This document shows, one piece after another, positions 8,137-15,859 of a stretch of DNA of 23,001 nucleotides. The stretch's first letter is position 1. Each line of letters opens with the position of its first letter. The DNA is taken from contig CANGEZ010000008.1 of the NCBI GenBank assembly GCA_947452875.1, positions 1 through 23,001 of the forward strand. The letters are read 5' to 3'. Origin of the DNA: Chitinophagaceae bacterium. GTDB lineage: Bacteria > Bacteroidota > Bacteroidia > Chitinophagales > Chitinophagaceae. The position numbers and the translations under genes are program-made. The notes under the pieces were generated by a model. That model had not been told where the DNA came from. It saw only the letters and a list, made by a program, of their open reading frames with translations, and searched no databases.

Positions 8137-9042
8137 TCAGTTATTTTGAATTTTCATCCAATTAGCTAATTTAGCTACTCCTTCTTTAAGATTTACCATA
8201 GGATTAAACCCCAACGATGTTATTTTTGAAATGTCGGCTTCCCATTTAATTGGGTTTCCTTTATGACTTTCACCATTGAATGTGATGATTTTTTGATTAT
8301 CTAAATTTTGTAATAAAATTGCGACAGCATCTCTTATGAATGTCATTTGACCTGAGGCCACATTATAGATATCAGCCTCCATGGAAGAGTTTTTTATAAT
8401 GGTATCTATAGCTGATATCAGATCATCGATATAAATAAAATCTCTGGCTTCTTCACCTCCACCCCACAATTCAATTGATGTACTGTCTTGAAATGATTTC
8501 ATGTATACATCCCAGAAAATTTGTTTTTTTAATCCGGGACCATAAACTGAAAACGGTCTAATAATCGCAGATTGTATTCCATACAATTGGAAATACTCTT
8601 TGCAAATTTGCTCAGACATAAATTTATGCCAACCATATGGTGAAACAGGCTGAATGGGTGATGTCTCATTGATAGGTAACACTTCCGGATTGCCGTATAC
8701 AGCTGCACTTGAAATATGTATATACTTACATCTGGGTGAATATACTCTTAGAGTCTCCAGAATTTGAAAAGTAAATTGTGTGTTTGCCACAAAATCTTTT
8801 TCAGGCTGAGTAACTGAAATATTCACATTGCCGTTTCCGGCAGCATTGATGCAGTAATCAAATTCAACTGTTTTAAATACTTGAGCACAACCCGGATCAT
8901 CAAGTTGATATTGATGATAAAAAATTTGATGATTTGATTTTTCAAAAAAATCAACCCCGTGAATTTCATTGCCTTTTGAATGAAAATGATTTACTGAATG
9001 CCCACCAATAAATCCTTCAGACCCTAAAACTAAAATTTTCAT
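8137..9042 (-). CDS. NAD-dependent epimerase/dehydratase (extended short-chain reductase family)
   Basis: A nucleotide-sugar-modifying enzyme of 301 residues. The N-terminal NAD(P)-binding motif is GSEGFIGG (7-14); the catalytic segment includes SSAAVYG (111-117) and the Y-x3-K pair Y136/K140 in PYGWHK; RPFSVYGPG and RDFIYIDDL are further family marks. It resembles UDP-glucose/UDP-GlcNAc 4-epimerases and the related reductases, but nothing in the sequence fixes whether it is an epimerase, dehydratase or 4-reductase. The family works on NDP-sugars in the cytoplasm, so it presumably supplies a donor for the neighbouring GT4 enzymes. Its ATG overlaps the stop of the upstream GT4 gene by four bases (ATGA), a classic coupling signal, and its own stop is two bases before the next start. 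Confidence 0.9.
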   Translation of the reverse strand: MKILVLGSEGFIGGHSVNHFHSKGNEIHGVDFFEKSNHQIFYHQYQLDDPGCAQVFKTVEFDYCINAAGNGNVNISVTQPEKDFVANTQFTFQILETLRVYSPRCKYIHISSAAVYGNPEVLPINETSPIQPVSPYGWHKFMSEQICKEYFQLYGIQSAIIRPFSVYGPGLKKQIFWDVYMKSFQDSTSIELWGGGEEARDFIYIDDLISAIDTIIKNSSMEADIYNVASGQMTFIRDAVAILLQNLDNQKIITFNGESHKGNPIKWEADISKITSLGFNPMVNLKEGVAKLANWMKIQNN

Positions 9043-10256
9043 TTTTTATCAATCGCCTTTTTAAATATTGTCAAATAACCTTCTGTTACTTTTTCCCAAC
9101 TATAATTCAACATTTTTTCTCTAGACAGCTTTCCATTTGCTTTAGTATTTTCATAATCAGTTAAAGCATTTTCAATTTTTTCTGCCATATCTTTTGGATT
9201 CATGGGATCAAAAAATACAGAATGAATGCCCCAAGCTTTTTCATGTTCACGAAATGGAGGAATATCAGAAATAGCAGTAGGTACTCCGAAATTCCAAGCA
9301 TCCATAGCAGGGGTGCAAATGGCTTCATATATTGATGGAGAAACCAGCAATTGCGCATTGGCAATCAACACATCAATGCATTCATTAGTTTGATAACCTA
9401 ATCCCATGATATCGAATTCTTCATGACCATTAGTTTCACTGACAAGCCTTATCCCTCTGTATTCTGCCTTAGCCAAAGGCACTTGATCTGAATTCATTCC
9501 CGTTAGTAATAATTTATATTGCTTAAATGCGTCCTTTTGTTTGAGCAAATAAAAGGCTGTAAAAAGATTCAAATGATTTTTATGAGGGAAAAAATTCCCT
9601 GGAAAAATGATGTATGGATAAGTTATGTTTAAAGCTTTAAGGATTTCTTTCGATCTGCTTTCAGAAATTTCCGAATTAAAGATTACAGGTGCGATATGGA
9701 CAACCTCAGGATAGTTTTTCATTCCAGGATATAACTTTCTTGCTTCATCAACAACATCCTGAGCGGAGCAAACATTGTAACCACCATTCATCCATTTCAC
9801 AATTTCTGTATCCATTTTTTGAACAAACGACTTTGAAAATATTTGTCGTCCAAAAAAATATTTCCAATTGAAGTCGTGAAGAGTTCCAACTATAGGAATT
9901 TTCAAAGTTGGTCTTTCCATCATATGTGCAGATGGGAAATAAGCTAAATCATATTTTTGATCTACCACTTTTTCAATTTCTGCAATCACAGGATTTTCTG
10001 AATGCTTAATACCTAAAATAGTCTTTAGTTTAAAACCGACCTTTTCCAAAAAACCAAAAGGCAATGTTGATTTTAAAACAATAACATTTACATTTTTGAT
10101 ACCCAATAATTCTGGTACTAGTTTCAAATTCTGACTATGTATAAAATAATCTATTTGAATAGTGTTGTCTTTTTCTATCAGGCTTTTACAGAGCAATAAT
10201 GAAAAGCGAGACAGCCCACCACCAACTTGAAGATTATCTACAAAAGCGATTTTCAT
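9039..10256 (-). CDS. Family 4 glycosyltransferase
   Basis: A GT-B fold glycosyltransferase of 405 residues. The N-terminus carries LQVGGGLSRFS (9-19). The second lobe has IIFPGNFFPHKNHLN (216-230), which matches the mannosyltransferase-like GT4 'P.N..pHKNh..l' pattern. The donor-phosphate region is SIYEAICTPAMDAWNFGVPT (308-327). The usual second glutamate of the E-x7-E motif is aspartate here (E311 and D319), a conservative change. The protein lies in the cytoplasm by its lack of membrane segments. Its 3' end overlaps the epimerase start by four bases; a 60 bp gap precedes its ATG. The donor is unknown; GT4 enzymes with this pattern use GDP-mannose, GDP-fucose, UDP-sugars or dTDP-rhamnose. 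Confidence 0.92.
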   Translation of the reverse strand: MKIAFVDNLQVGGGLSRFSLLLCKSLIEKDNTIQIDYFIHSQNLKLVPELLGIKNVNVIVLKSTLPFGFLEKVGFKLKTILGIKHSENPVIAEIEKVVDQKYDLAYFPSAHMMERPTLKIPIVGTLHDFNWKYFFGRQIFSKSFVQKMDTEIVKWMNGGYNVCSAQDVVDEARKLYPGMKNYPEVVHIAPVIFNSEISESRSKEILKALNITYPYIIFPGNFFPHKNHLNLFTAFYLLKQKDAFKQYKLLLTGMNSDQVPLAKAEYRGIRLVSETNGHEEFDIMGLGYQTNECIDVLIANAQLLVSPSIYEAICTPAMDAWNFGVPTAISDIPPFREHEKAWGIHSVFFDPMNPKDMAEKIENALTDYENTKANGKLSREKMLNYSWEKVTEGYLTIFKKAIDKK

Positions 10257-10316
10257 TGTTACTGTTTTTTTAAAATATTGAGAACTATAAAAAAATCATA
10301 GCGTCTTGTAAATTCA

Positions 10317-10940
10317 CTACTCTAAATACTTAATTATTTTCTGCTCAGAACCGATAACAACTGCATTTGAGGGAACATCCTTAGTAATAATCGAGTTGGC
10401 TCCTATGATAGCGCCATTACCGATGTTAACTCCTTTAAAAATGGTAACATTGAATCCAATCCAAACATCATCCCCAATAACAATTGCTTTTTCAGATAAA
10501 TTATCATGAGGATAGGGTTTATGAGTTTCATAAACATATTTAAATTCCTGGTGCCTCAATACTTTTTCTAATGCATGAGAATTATTATCGTGAATGTTTA
10601 CATTGTGTGAAATCAGCACACGATTTCCAATTATGATTGAAGCTGATGACCATATTCTAGTATGCTCTCCGATGAAAACATGTTGCCCCACTTTAATACT
10701 TCCCCCATGTTGCATTGTTTGTATTTCTCCTAAAATAATAGAATGGGATTCAAGCACGATACGTTCTTTAATCCCTCCATTATTGATAATCCTGGTATGA
10801 TTACCCGTGATAATGGTTTGATCAAAAATTGCATTATCTGAAAAATATTTCCTTTGACGTATTTTTTCTTGCTTTTGGTATTCATCCATACCAATGCTGA
10901 AAAAACGATAAATGATTTTCTTTGCAATCTTTTTTAACAT
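10317..10940 (-). CDS. Left-handed beta-helix (hexapeptide-repeat) O-acyltransferase
   Basis: A member of the LbH/WbbJ-like acetyltransferase group, about 207 residues. Isoleucine/valine-rich hexapeptide turns run from about residue 45 to 195 (for example IIIGNRVLI, IVIGDDVWIG, VNIGNGAIIGANS), interrupted by a loop carrying the likely catalytic histidine in NIHDNNSH (115-122). The order, with the histidine loop before VIGDDVWIG..V.I and ending GA.S.VTKDVP, is typical of acetyl-CoA-dependent sugar O-acetyltransferases. I choose ATG 10940, which has GGA six bases upstream and overlaps the Wzt stop by seven bases; a TTG at 10949 in frame would add three residues. It probably O-acetylates a sugar of the polymer in the cytoplasm. 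Serine or amino-sugar acylation cannot be excluded. Confidence 0.88.
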   Translation of the reverse strand: MLKKIAKKIIYRFFSIGMDEYQKQEKIRQRKYFSDNAIFDQTIITGNHTRIINNGGIKERIVLESHSIILGEIQTMQHGGSIKVGQHVFIGEHTRIWSSASIIIGNRVLISHNVNIHDNNSHALEKVLRHQEFKYVYETHKPYPHDNLSEKAIVIGDDVWIGFNVTIFKGVNIGNGAIIGANSIITKDVPSNAVVIGSEQKIIKYLE

Positions 10941-12178
10941 GATTTCCAAATTGGATTGATAATCACAGAGCCGTAATCAGCGCCTTCAAAAGCCGCAAGT
11001 GATGTGCCATTATCATGTATACTGATCACACACACGTTTTCTGCGACATCATGAATGACGCCCATTTTTGTCCATATTGCAAAAACAAATGAATATACGT
11101 TTGGAGCAAATAATGAACTTGGTAGTTTTAGTTCTCCGCGTAAGAAATTGCTTTTGGTGTCTATAAAATAGTCAATTCCTTTTACCACTGTAAACACCCT
11201 GCTGTTCGTTTTATCTTGCATGCCGATACCAATAAGCAAATCGGGTGTATAATTTTTTATCTGACAAATAAATTCTATAATGATATGCTGATCAAAAGAG
11301 AAACTGGATACATAGTCACCGGTTTCATTTTTGATCTTTATGGACTCTATATAATTAGGTTTTACACCAATCGCTTCTTTATTATGAATATACTCATTTG
11401 TATAGGATTGATTTCTTAAATACTTATCTACAACTGAAGAAACAGTGCCATTAAAATCAATTGTTCCTTTGTTAAGTAAAATAGCACTCGTACAAAGTTG
11501 TGAAACCACACCCATATTGTGACTAACAAACAAAATCGTTCTTCCATCATTCTTACTCACATCCTCCATCTTACCCAAGCATTTCTTTTGAAATTGGGCA
11601 TCTCCTACCGCAAGCACTTCATCAACAATCAATATTTCAGGTTCAAGATGTGCGGCCACAGCAAAAGCCAAGCGAACGTACATACCACTACTATATCTCT
11701 TAACAGGTGTATCCAAAAACTTTTCTACTTCTGCAAAATCTACAATAGCATCAAAATGTTTTTTTATTTCATTTCGGCTCATCCCTAAAATAGCACCATT
11801 TAAAAAAATATTCTCGCGACCAGAAAGTTCGGGATGAAAGCCCGTACCTACTTCAAGTAAAGAGGCAATACGTCCTTTAATTTTAATTGAACCGTTTGTA
11901 GGTTCTGTAATTCTTGATAAAATTTTTAATAATGTACTTTTACCTGCCCCATTTCTACCGATAATTCCCACTCTATCACCAGACTCAATATCAAAATCAA
12001 TGTCTTTCAATGCCCAGAATTCTTCCTGAGTAACCGGAGCCGCCTTCCAGCCTGAAAAAGAAAATATTTTTTTGGCTTTGCGAGACAATACATCTCTTAA
12101 TGCTGTATAATTTTCTTTCCCTTCATGTTTGATCATGTAGGATTTTGATAAGCCGCGAACTTCAATAATTTTTGACAA
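10934..12178 (-). CDS. wzt: Polysaccharide ABC exporter ATP-binding subunit with C-terminal Wzt domain
   Basis: The ATPase of a polysaccharide/O-antigen ABC exporter, 414 residues. Walker A is GRNGAGKST (74-82), the ABC signature is YSSGM (162-166), Walker B is EILIVDE (181-187) and the switch histidine is H220 in FVSH. An extra 30-residue insert between the first strand and Walker A and a roughly 170-residue C-terminal extension (about 245-414) fit the Wzt class, whose beta-sandwich C-terminal domain binds the polymer's non-reducing end in O-antigen systems such as E. coli O9a. The start is TTG at 12178; the in-frame stop at 12188-12190 leaves no ATG option. It lies nine bases after the permease stop and overlaps the acyltransferase start, so permease, ATPase and acyltransferase form a coupled set. 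Confidence 0.95.
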   Translation of the reverse strand: MSKIIEVRGLSKSYMIKHEGKENYTALRDVLSRKAKKIFSFSGWKAAPVTQEEFWALKDIDFDIESGDRVGIIGRNGAGKSTLLKILSRITEPTNGSIKIKGRIASLLEVGTGFHPELSGRENIFLNGAILGMSRNEIKKHFDAIVDFAEVEKFLDTPVKRYSSGMYVRLAFAVAAHLEPEILIVDEVLAVGDAQFQKKCLGKMEDVSKNDGRTILFVSHNMGVVSQLCTSAILLNKGTIDFNGTVSSVVDKYLRNQSYTNEYIHNKEAIGVKPNYIESIKIKNETGDYVSSFSFDQHIIIEFICQIKNYTPDLLIGIGMQDKTNSRVFTVVKGIDYFIDTKSNFLRGELKLPSSLFAPNVYSFVFAIWTKMGVIHDVAENVCVISIHDNGTSLAAFEGADYGSVIINPIWKSC

Positions 12179-12187
12179 GTGAATCAG

Positions 12188-13030
12188 TTATATATTGTCT
12201 GCAAATGTTTTTTCCATCTTCCTGAAATAAAACAAACCCAAAATCAGGAATAGAATTGTTGTGGTTAATGAAATCAAAAATGAACTCAGAGACATGTTAT
12301 CACCAAGGATGCACCACCTGAATCCATCAATGACACCAACCATGGGATTGAGTGAATATAAAAACTTCCATCGCTCACCCACAACCGAACTGCTAAATCC
12401 AACTGGAGTGATGTAAAGTCCGAATTGTATGATAAATGGAATAATATATCTGAAATCACGATACTTCACATTCACAGCAGTAAGGTATAACCCAACACCA
12501 AATGCACAAAAGAAGGCTATTAAAATAAAGACCGGTAAAAAAATGATGTGCCAAGAAGGTAAATATTGATACCAACAACACATTGCAACCAAAATGAGAA
12601 ATGAAATAGCAAAATCCACCATGCTCGTGATTACCGAACTTGCGGGAATTATCATTCTTGGAAAATAAACCTTAGTGATAAGATTGGCATTTCCAATTAA
12701 ACTATTACTTGACTCACTCAGCGCATTACTGAAAAATTGCCATGGAAGCATACCTGCGAATACCATCAACGCGTAAGGAGCATTTCCGGGATTTTGTAAT
12801 TTGGCGATTTTATTGAATACTACTGTAAAAACAATTGTGGTTAACAATGGCCTAATGATGCTCCAAGCTGCACCTAAAACGGTTTGTTTGTATCTGACTT
12901 TAATATCTCTCCAGCTGAGAATATAAAACAATTCTCGAAAGCGCCACAAGTCCTTCCAATAGTTTTTTTCAGAACTACCTGCTTTTAATATCAAATCCCA
13001 ACTTTCTTGCTTATCAATATTTTGACTCAT
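12188..13030 (-). CDS. wzm: Polysaccharide ABC exporter permease (Wzm/TagG family)
   Basis: An integral membrane protein of 280 residues. An amphipathic N-terminal region (FRELFYILSWRDIKVRYKQT, 31-50) leads into VLGAAWSIIRP, the hallmark of ABC-2 type O-antigen/teichoic-acid permeases. About six hydrophobic segments follow (near 57-75, 88-105, 130-152, 162-186, 196-213 and 249-268). It forms the membrane channel with the ATPase encoded nine bases downstream and carries the lipid-linked polymer across the inner membrane. The C-terminal motif SLNPMVGVIDGFRW (226-239) is strongly conserved in this family. The gene begins with ATG eight bases after the upstream GT4 stop. Confidence 0.95.
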   Translation of the reverse strand: MSQNIDKQESWDLILKAGSSEKNYWKDLWRFRELFYILSWRDIKVRYKQTVLGAAWSIIRPLLTTIVFTVVFNKIAKLQNPGNAPYALMVFAGMLPWQFFSNALSESSNSLIGNANLITKVYFPRMIIPASSVITSMVDFAISFLILVAMCCWYQYLPSWHIIFLPVFILIAFFCAFGVGLYLTAVNVKYRDFRYIIPFIIQFGLYITPVGFSSSVVGERWKFLYSLNPMVGVIDGFRWCILGDNMSLSSFLISLTTTILFLILGLFYFRKMEKTFADNI

Positions 13031-13037
13031 TATAATA

Positions 13038-14147
13038 TTAGTTGAGAATCACTTTTTCCCAATTATTTTTAAATTGCTGATATCCGAAATGATCCAAAAG
13101 TAATTTACTATCCGGAAGATATTTTTCGGAATCATTCATTACATTTTCTATTGCTGACTTTATCTCTTCTACATTCATCGGATCTACCAAAATGCCGAGT
13201 TTACCATTAAGCAAGGCATCAACAGAGCCATCTTTATTTCCGGCAATTACTGGTAATCCGAAATACATGGCTTCAATGAAAACAATGCCAAAACCTTCAC
13301 CATAGCTTGGCATAATGTAGAAATCAGACATCAAAAAATGATCATTAAGCTCTTCATTTTTGATGAACCCGGTGAAAATGACTTTTTCTTTTAAATTAAA
13401 TTGTTCGAGAATGTTATCGACATATTTTTTTTCTGCCTCATCATAAGAGCCTCCGATTACATATTTCAATGTTGGGTAAAGATTAGTCATACCAGCCATA
13501 GCTTCAATCACCCTATCATATCCCTTATATCTCTCATTGGCATCCATTCTGGTGAGGGTAAACATTATTTTATCATCAGGTAATATTTTATACTTTTTGC
13601 GAAGTAAGCCAATCGCTTCAACTGATTTCTTATTGTTTAAAAAAGGATCAATACAGTTATTGATGACGGAAAGTGTAACTTTTTTAAGTTCAGTTATTTC
13701 GGAAACCTTTTGCCTAGTGAATTCGCTAACACAAATTATTTCATCACATGCTGAAAGCATTTTTTTTTTATATCCTAAAGGGATTGACCACACTTCGATG
13801 CCATGTGCAATCATTATTATTTTTTTTTGGGAGAAGAGTTTTTTAATTAACCATGCTACAGGCAAAATATTAACATGACTGATGATGATTACATCTGCGT
13901 TTATCCCTTTTTTGACACTTTGAAGTAAGAACTTTAATCTGTTGTTGCTGTAACCTGCAAAAATATCATCTGAGAAATAGGGATTATTTCGAGACTGAAT
14001 TGTTGAGTCATGTGAAGATAAAATACAGAGTTGTTCTTTTTGGGGATTTATTTCTTGTAAGGCTTTACCTAATATTTTGCAAACTTTCTCTATTCCACCT
14101 GTTGCAGAGAAAATACGTAGCGTAAGAAATAAAACGTTCTTACTCAT
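13038..14147 (-). CDS. Family 4 glycosyltransferase
   Basis: A GT-B fold retaining glycosyltransferase of 369 residues. The N-terminal lobe carries FSATGGIEKVC (13-23). The linker has the LTRMDANERYKGYD donor-phosphate region (198-211, with R200 and K208), and the E-x7-E motif EGFGIVFIE is at 284-292 followed by GLPVIAGNKDGSVD. All catalytic hallmarks are intact. It lies directly between GDP-fucose synthase and the exporter permease, so it may use GDP-fucose, though the sequence does not prove the donor. An 86 bp A+T-rich gap separates it from the upstream gene. Confidence 0.93.
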   Translation of the reverse strand: MSKNVLFLTLRIFSATGGIEKVCKILGKALQEINPQKEQLCILSSHDSTIQSRNNPYFSDDIFAGYSNNRLKFLLQSVKKGINADVIIISHVNILPVAWLIKKLFSQKKIIMIAHGIEVWSIPLGYKKKMLSACDEIICVSEFTRQKVSEITELKKVTLSVINNCIDPFLNNKKSVEAIGLLRKKYKILPDDKIMFTLTRMDANERYKGYDRVIEAMAGMTNLYPTLKYVIGGSYDEAEKKYVDNILEQFNLKEKVIFTGFIKNEELNDHFLMSDFYIMPSYGEGFGIVFIEAMYFGLPVIAGNKDGSVDALLNGKLGILVDPMNVEEIKSAIENVMNDSEKYLPDSKLLLDHFGYQQFKNNWEKVILN

Positions 14148-14233
14148 TTAATAAAGAGAGAATGAGAATTGCAATTATTAATATTAAGAATTAAACCGAA
14201 AAAATTATGATTACCACAAAATAAATCTTGTGA

Positions 14234-15211
14234 TTATGCCTGAATCAACTCAGCTGGCTTGAAATTTTTGGGTTTGGTATAATTAGAATAATTCATAACA
14301 AAATCTCTGTAAGTCATTTCAATACCATTTTCCAAATCTACAGCAGATTTCCAACCTAAATTGTTGATTTTGTCGACATTCAATAATTTCCTAGGAGTCC
14401 CATCAGGTTTAGATTCATCAAACTGCAAAGTGCCAGAATATTCGGTAACCTTCTTGATAAGGTTGGCAATTTCTTTGATTGAACTATCCAGCCCAGTACC
14501 AATATTTACAATTTCCGAAGAATCATATTTCTGCATTAAAAAATAGCATGCCATAGCTGCATCATCTACATGTAAGAATTCTCTTCTGGGATTACCAGAC
14601 CCCCAAACAGTTACAGAAGGTTGGTTGTTTAATTTTGCTTCATGAAATTTTCTTAATAAAGCAGGCAATACGTGAGCATTGTATAAATCATAGTTATCAC
14701 CTGGACCAAATAAATTGGGTGGCATGACACTTATAAAATTGCAACCATATTGGCGATTGTATGATTGACACATATTTATGCCTGATATTTTTGCAATGGC
14801 ATACGGCTCATTAGTTGGTTCTAAATAACCAGTCATTAAATAGCTTTCTAAAATAGGCTGAGGAGCATTTTTGGGGTAAATGCAGCTACTCCCTAAGAAA
14901 AGTAATTTTTCAACACCCCATTTATAAGAAGAATGAATAACATTACATTGTATAGCAATATTGTCATAAAGAAATTCAGCAGGGTAAGATTGATTAGCTA
15001 AAATGCCCCCAACTTTAGCCGCAGCCATAAAAACATACGAAGGCTGTTCTGATTCAAAAAACTCATTGACTGCTTTTTGGTCTCTCAAATCCAATTCCTT
15101 GGAAGTTCTGAAAATGATGTTTGTGTAACCCTTTTTTTTAAGCAATCTGACTATTGCACTACCCACTAAACCATTGTGACCGGCTACATAAATTTTATCG
15201 GTAAGCTTCAT
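14234..15211 (-). CDS. fcl: GDP-L-fucose synthase
   Basis: A short-chain reductase of 325 residues, matching the size of E. coli Fcl (WcaG). The NADP-binding motif is GHNGLVG (11-17). The catalytic triad region consists of GSSCIYP (107-113) and Y137/K141 in EPYAIAK, and MPPNLFGPGDNYD, VWGSGNPRREFLHVDDAA and IGTG are strongly Fcl-specific. The enzyme epimerises and reduces GDP-4-keto-6-deoxymannose to GDP-L-fucose using NADPH in the cytoplasm. The preceding enzyme, GDP-mannose 4,6-dehydratase (Gmd), is often adjacent but is absent from this window, so it must be elsewhere. It follows the NusG-like gene after 65 bp. The presence of fucose in the product polymer is inferred. Confidence 0.96.
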   Translation of the reverse strand: MKLTDKIYVAGHNGLVGSAIVRLLKKKGYTNIIFRTSKELDLRDQKAVNEFFESEQPSYVFMAAAKVGGILANQSYPAEFLYDNIAIQCNVIHSSYKWGVEKLLFLGSSCIYPKNAPQPILESYLMTGYLEPTNEPYAIAKISGINMCQSYNRQYGCNFISVMPPNLFGPGDNYDLYNAHVLPALLRKFHEAKLNNQPSVTVWGSGNPRREFLHVDDAAMACYFLMQKYDSSEIVNIGTGLDSSIKEIANLIKKVTEYSGTLQFDESKPDGTPRKLLNVDKINNLGWKSAVDLENGIEMTYRDFVMNYSNYTKPKNFKPAELIQA

Positions 15212-15276
15212 TTTTAATTTTTTGGAAGGTTAAATTAGCTATTTATTTTGGATAAAAAAAGTAAATGAGAAAATAA

Positions 15277-15777
15277 TTATTCAATTGGACTCAAACTGGA
15301 CTTTTCAAACAAGGCACTTAATCTGATACCAAGGCTGTCAATCTGCACCCTCGCTTTATTTCCAAAGACATCAATGACCATACCTTTATAATTCATCAAG
15401 ATTCCTTCATTAATAATTACAGCATCCTTTATAACTATCTTATTATTAATCACTTCTACACTTGTAAATTCTTTTAAAAAGAACTTTATATTATTGATTT
15501 CACTTTCTCTGATTCTTGCTGGTTTTCCTAACCAATAAACATAATTTACAATTCCATCAATTTGTTTGATGTCCCATTTTTTTGTTTCTTCAATTTTAAT
15601 AAAAATGTAACCCTTAAATAAAGGCTCCATAATGGTTTTCTTTCGGTCACTCCAACGCCTTTCCACCTTGTTTAATGGGCAATAATTTTCTATCCCTTTT
15701 TGATCAAGAATGGCAGCAATTTTTTTCTCCCATCGTGGCCTAGTGTAAATAACATACCAGAATTCATTTTCGATCAT
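15277..15777 (-). CDS. UpxY/RfaH-like NusG-family transcription antiterminator
   Basis: A specialised NusG paralogue of 166 residues. The NGN domain (about 5-100) opens with FWYVIYTRPRWEKKIA and includes WSDRKKTIMEPLFKGYIF, the UpxY/RfaH-type signature. A KOW domain (about 125-162) follows, with GILMNYKGMVIDVFGNKARV. Members of this group bind RNA polymerase and promote elongation through long polysaccharide operons; in Bacteroides each capsule locus has its own UpxY. Here it sits third in the cluster, after the export genes and before the sugar genes, rather than at the promoter-proximal end. An 82 bp leader separates it from the kinase gene. No UpxZ-like partner was seen. It is not the housekeeping NusG, because the context and sequence fit the specialised class. 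Confidence 0.9.
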   Translation of the reverse strand: MIENEFWYVIYTRPRWEKKIAAILDQKGIENYCPLNKVERRWSDRKKTIMEPLFKGYIFIKIEETKKWDIKQIDGIVNYVYWLGKPARIRESEINNIKFFLKEFTSVEVINNKIVIKDAVIINEGILMNYKGMVIDVFGNKARVQIDSLGIRLSALFEKSSLSPIE

Positions 15778-15859
15778 TTTTCAAAATTGACATAGCTTCG
15801 CTGTTCCTCAGTCACATTGAACTTAAGGTTTAGCACAATTCTATTTGAAATACCATTAT

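Noticed and set aside
14210..14235. Small inverted repeat (CACAA/TTGTG) after the fcl gene as a terminator
   Set aside because: The stem is only five A+T-containing pairs with no U-run directly after it, and the cluster appears to continue.
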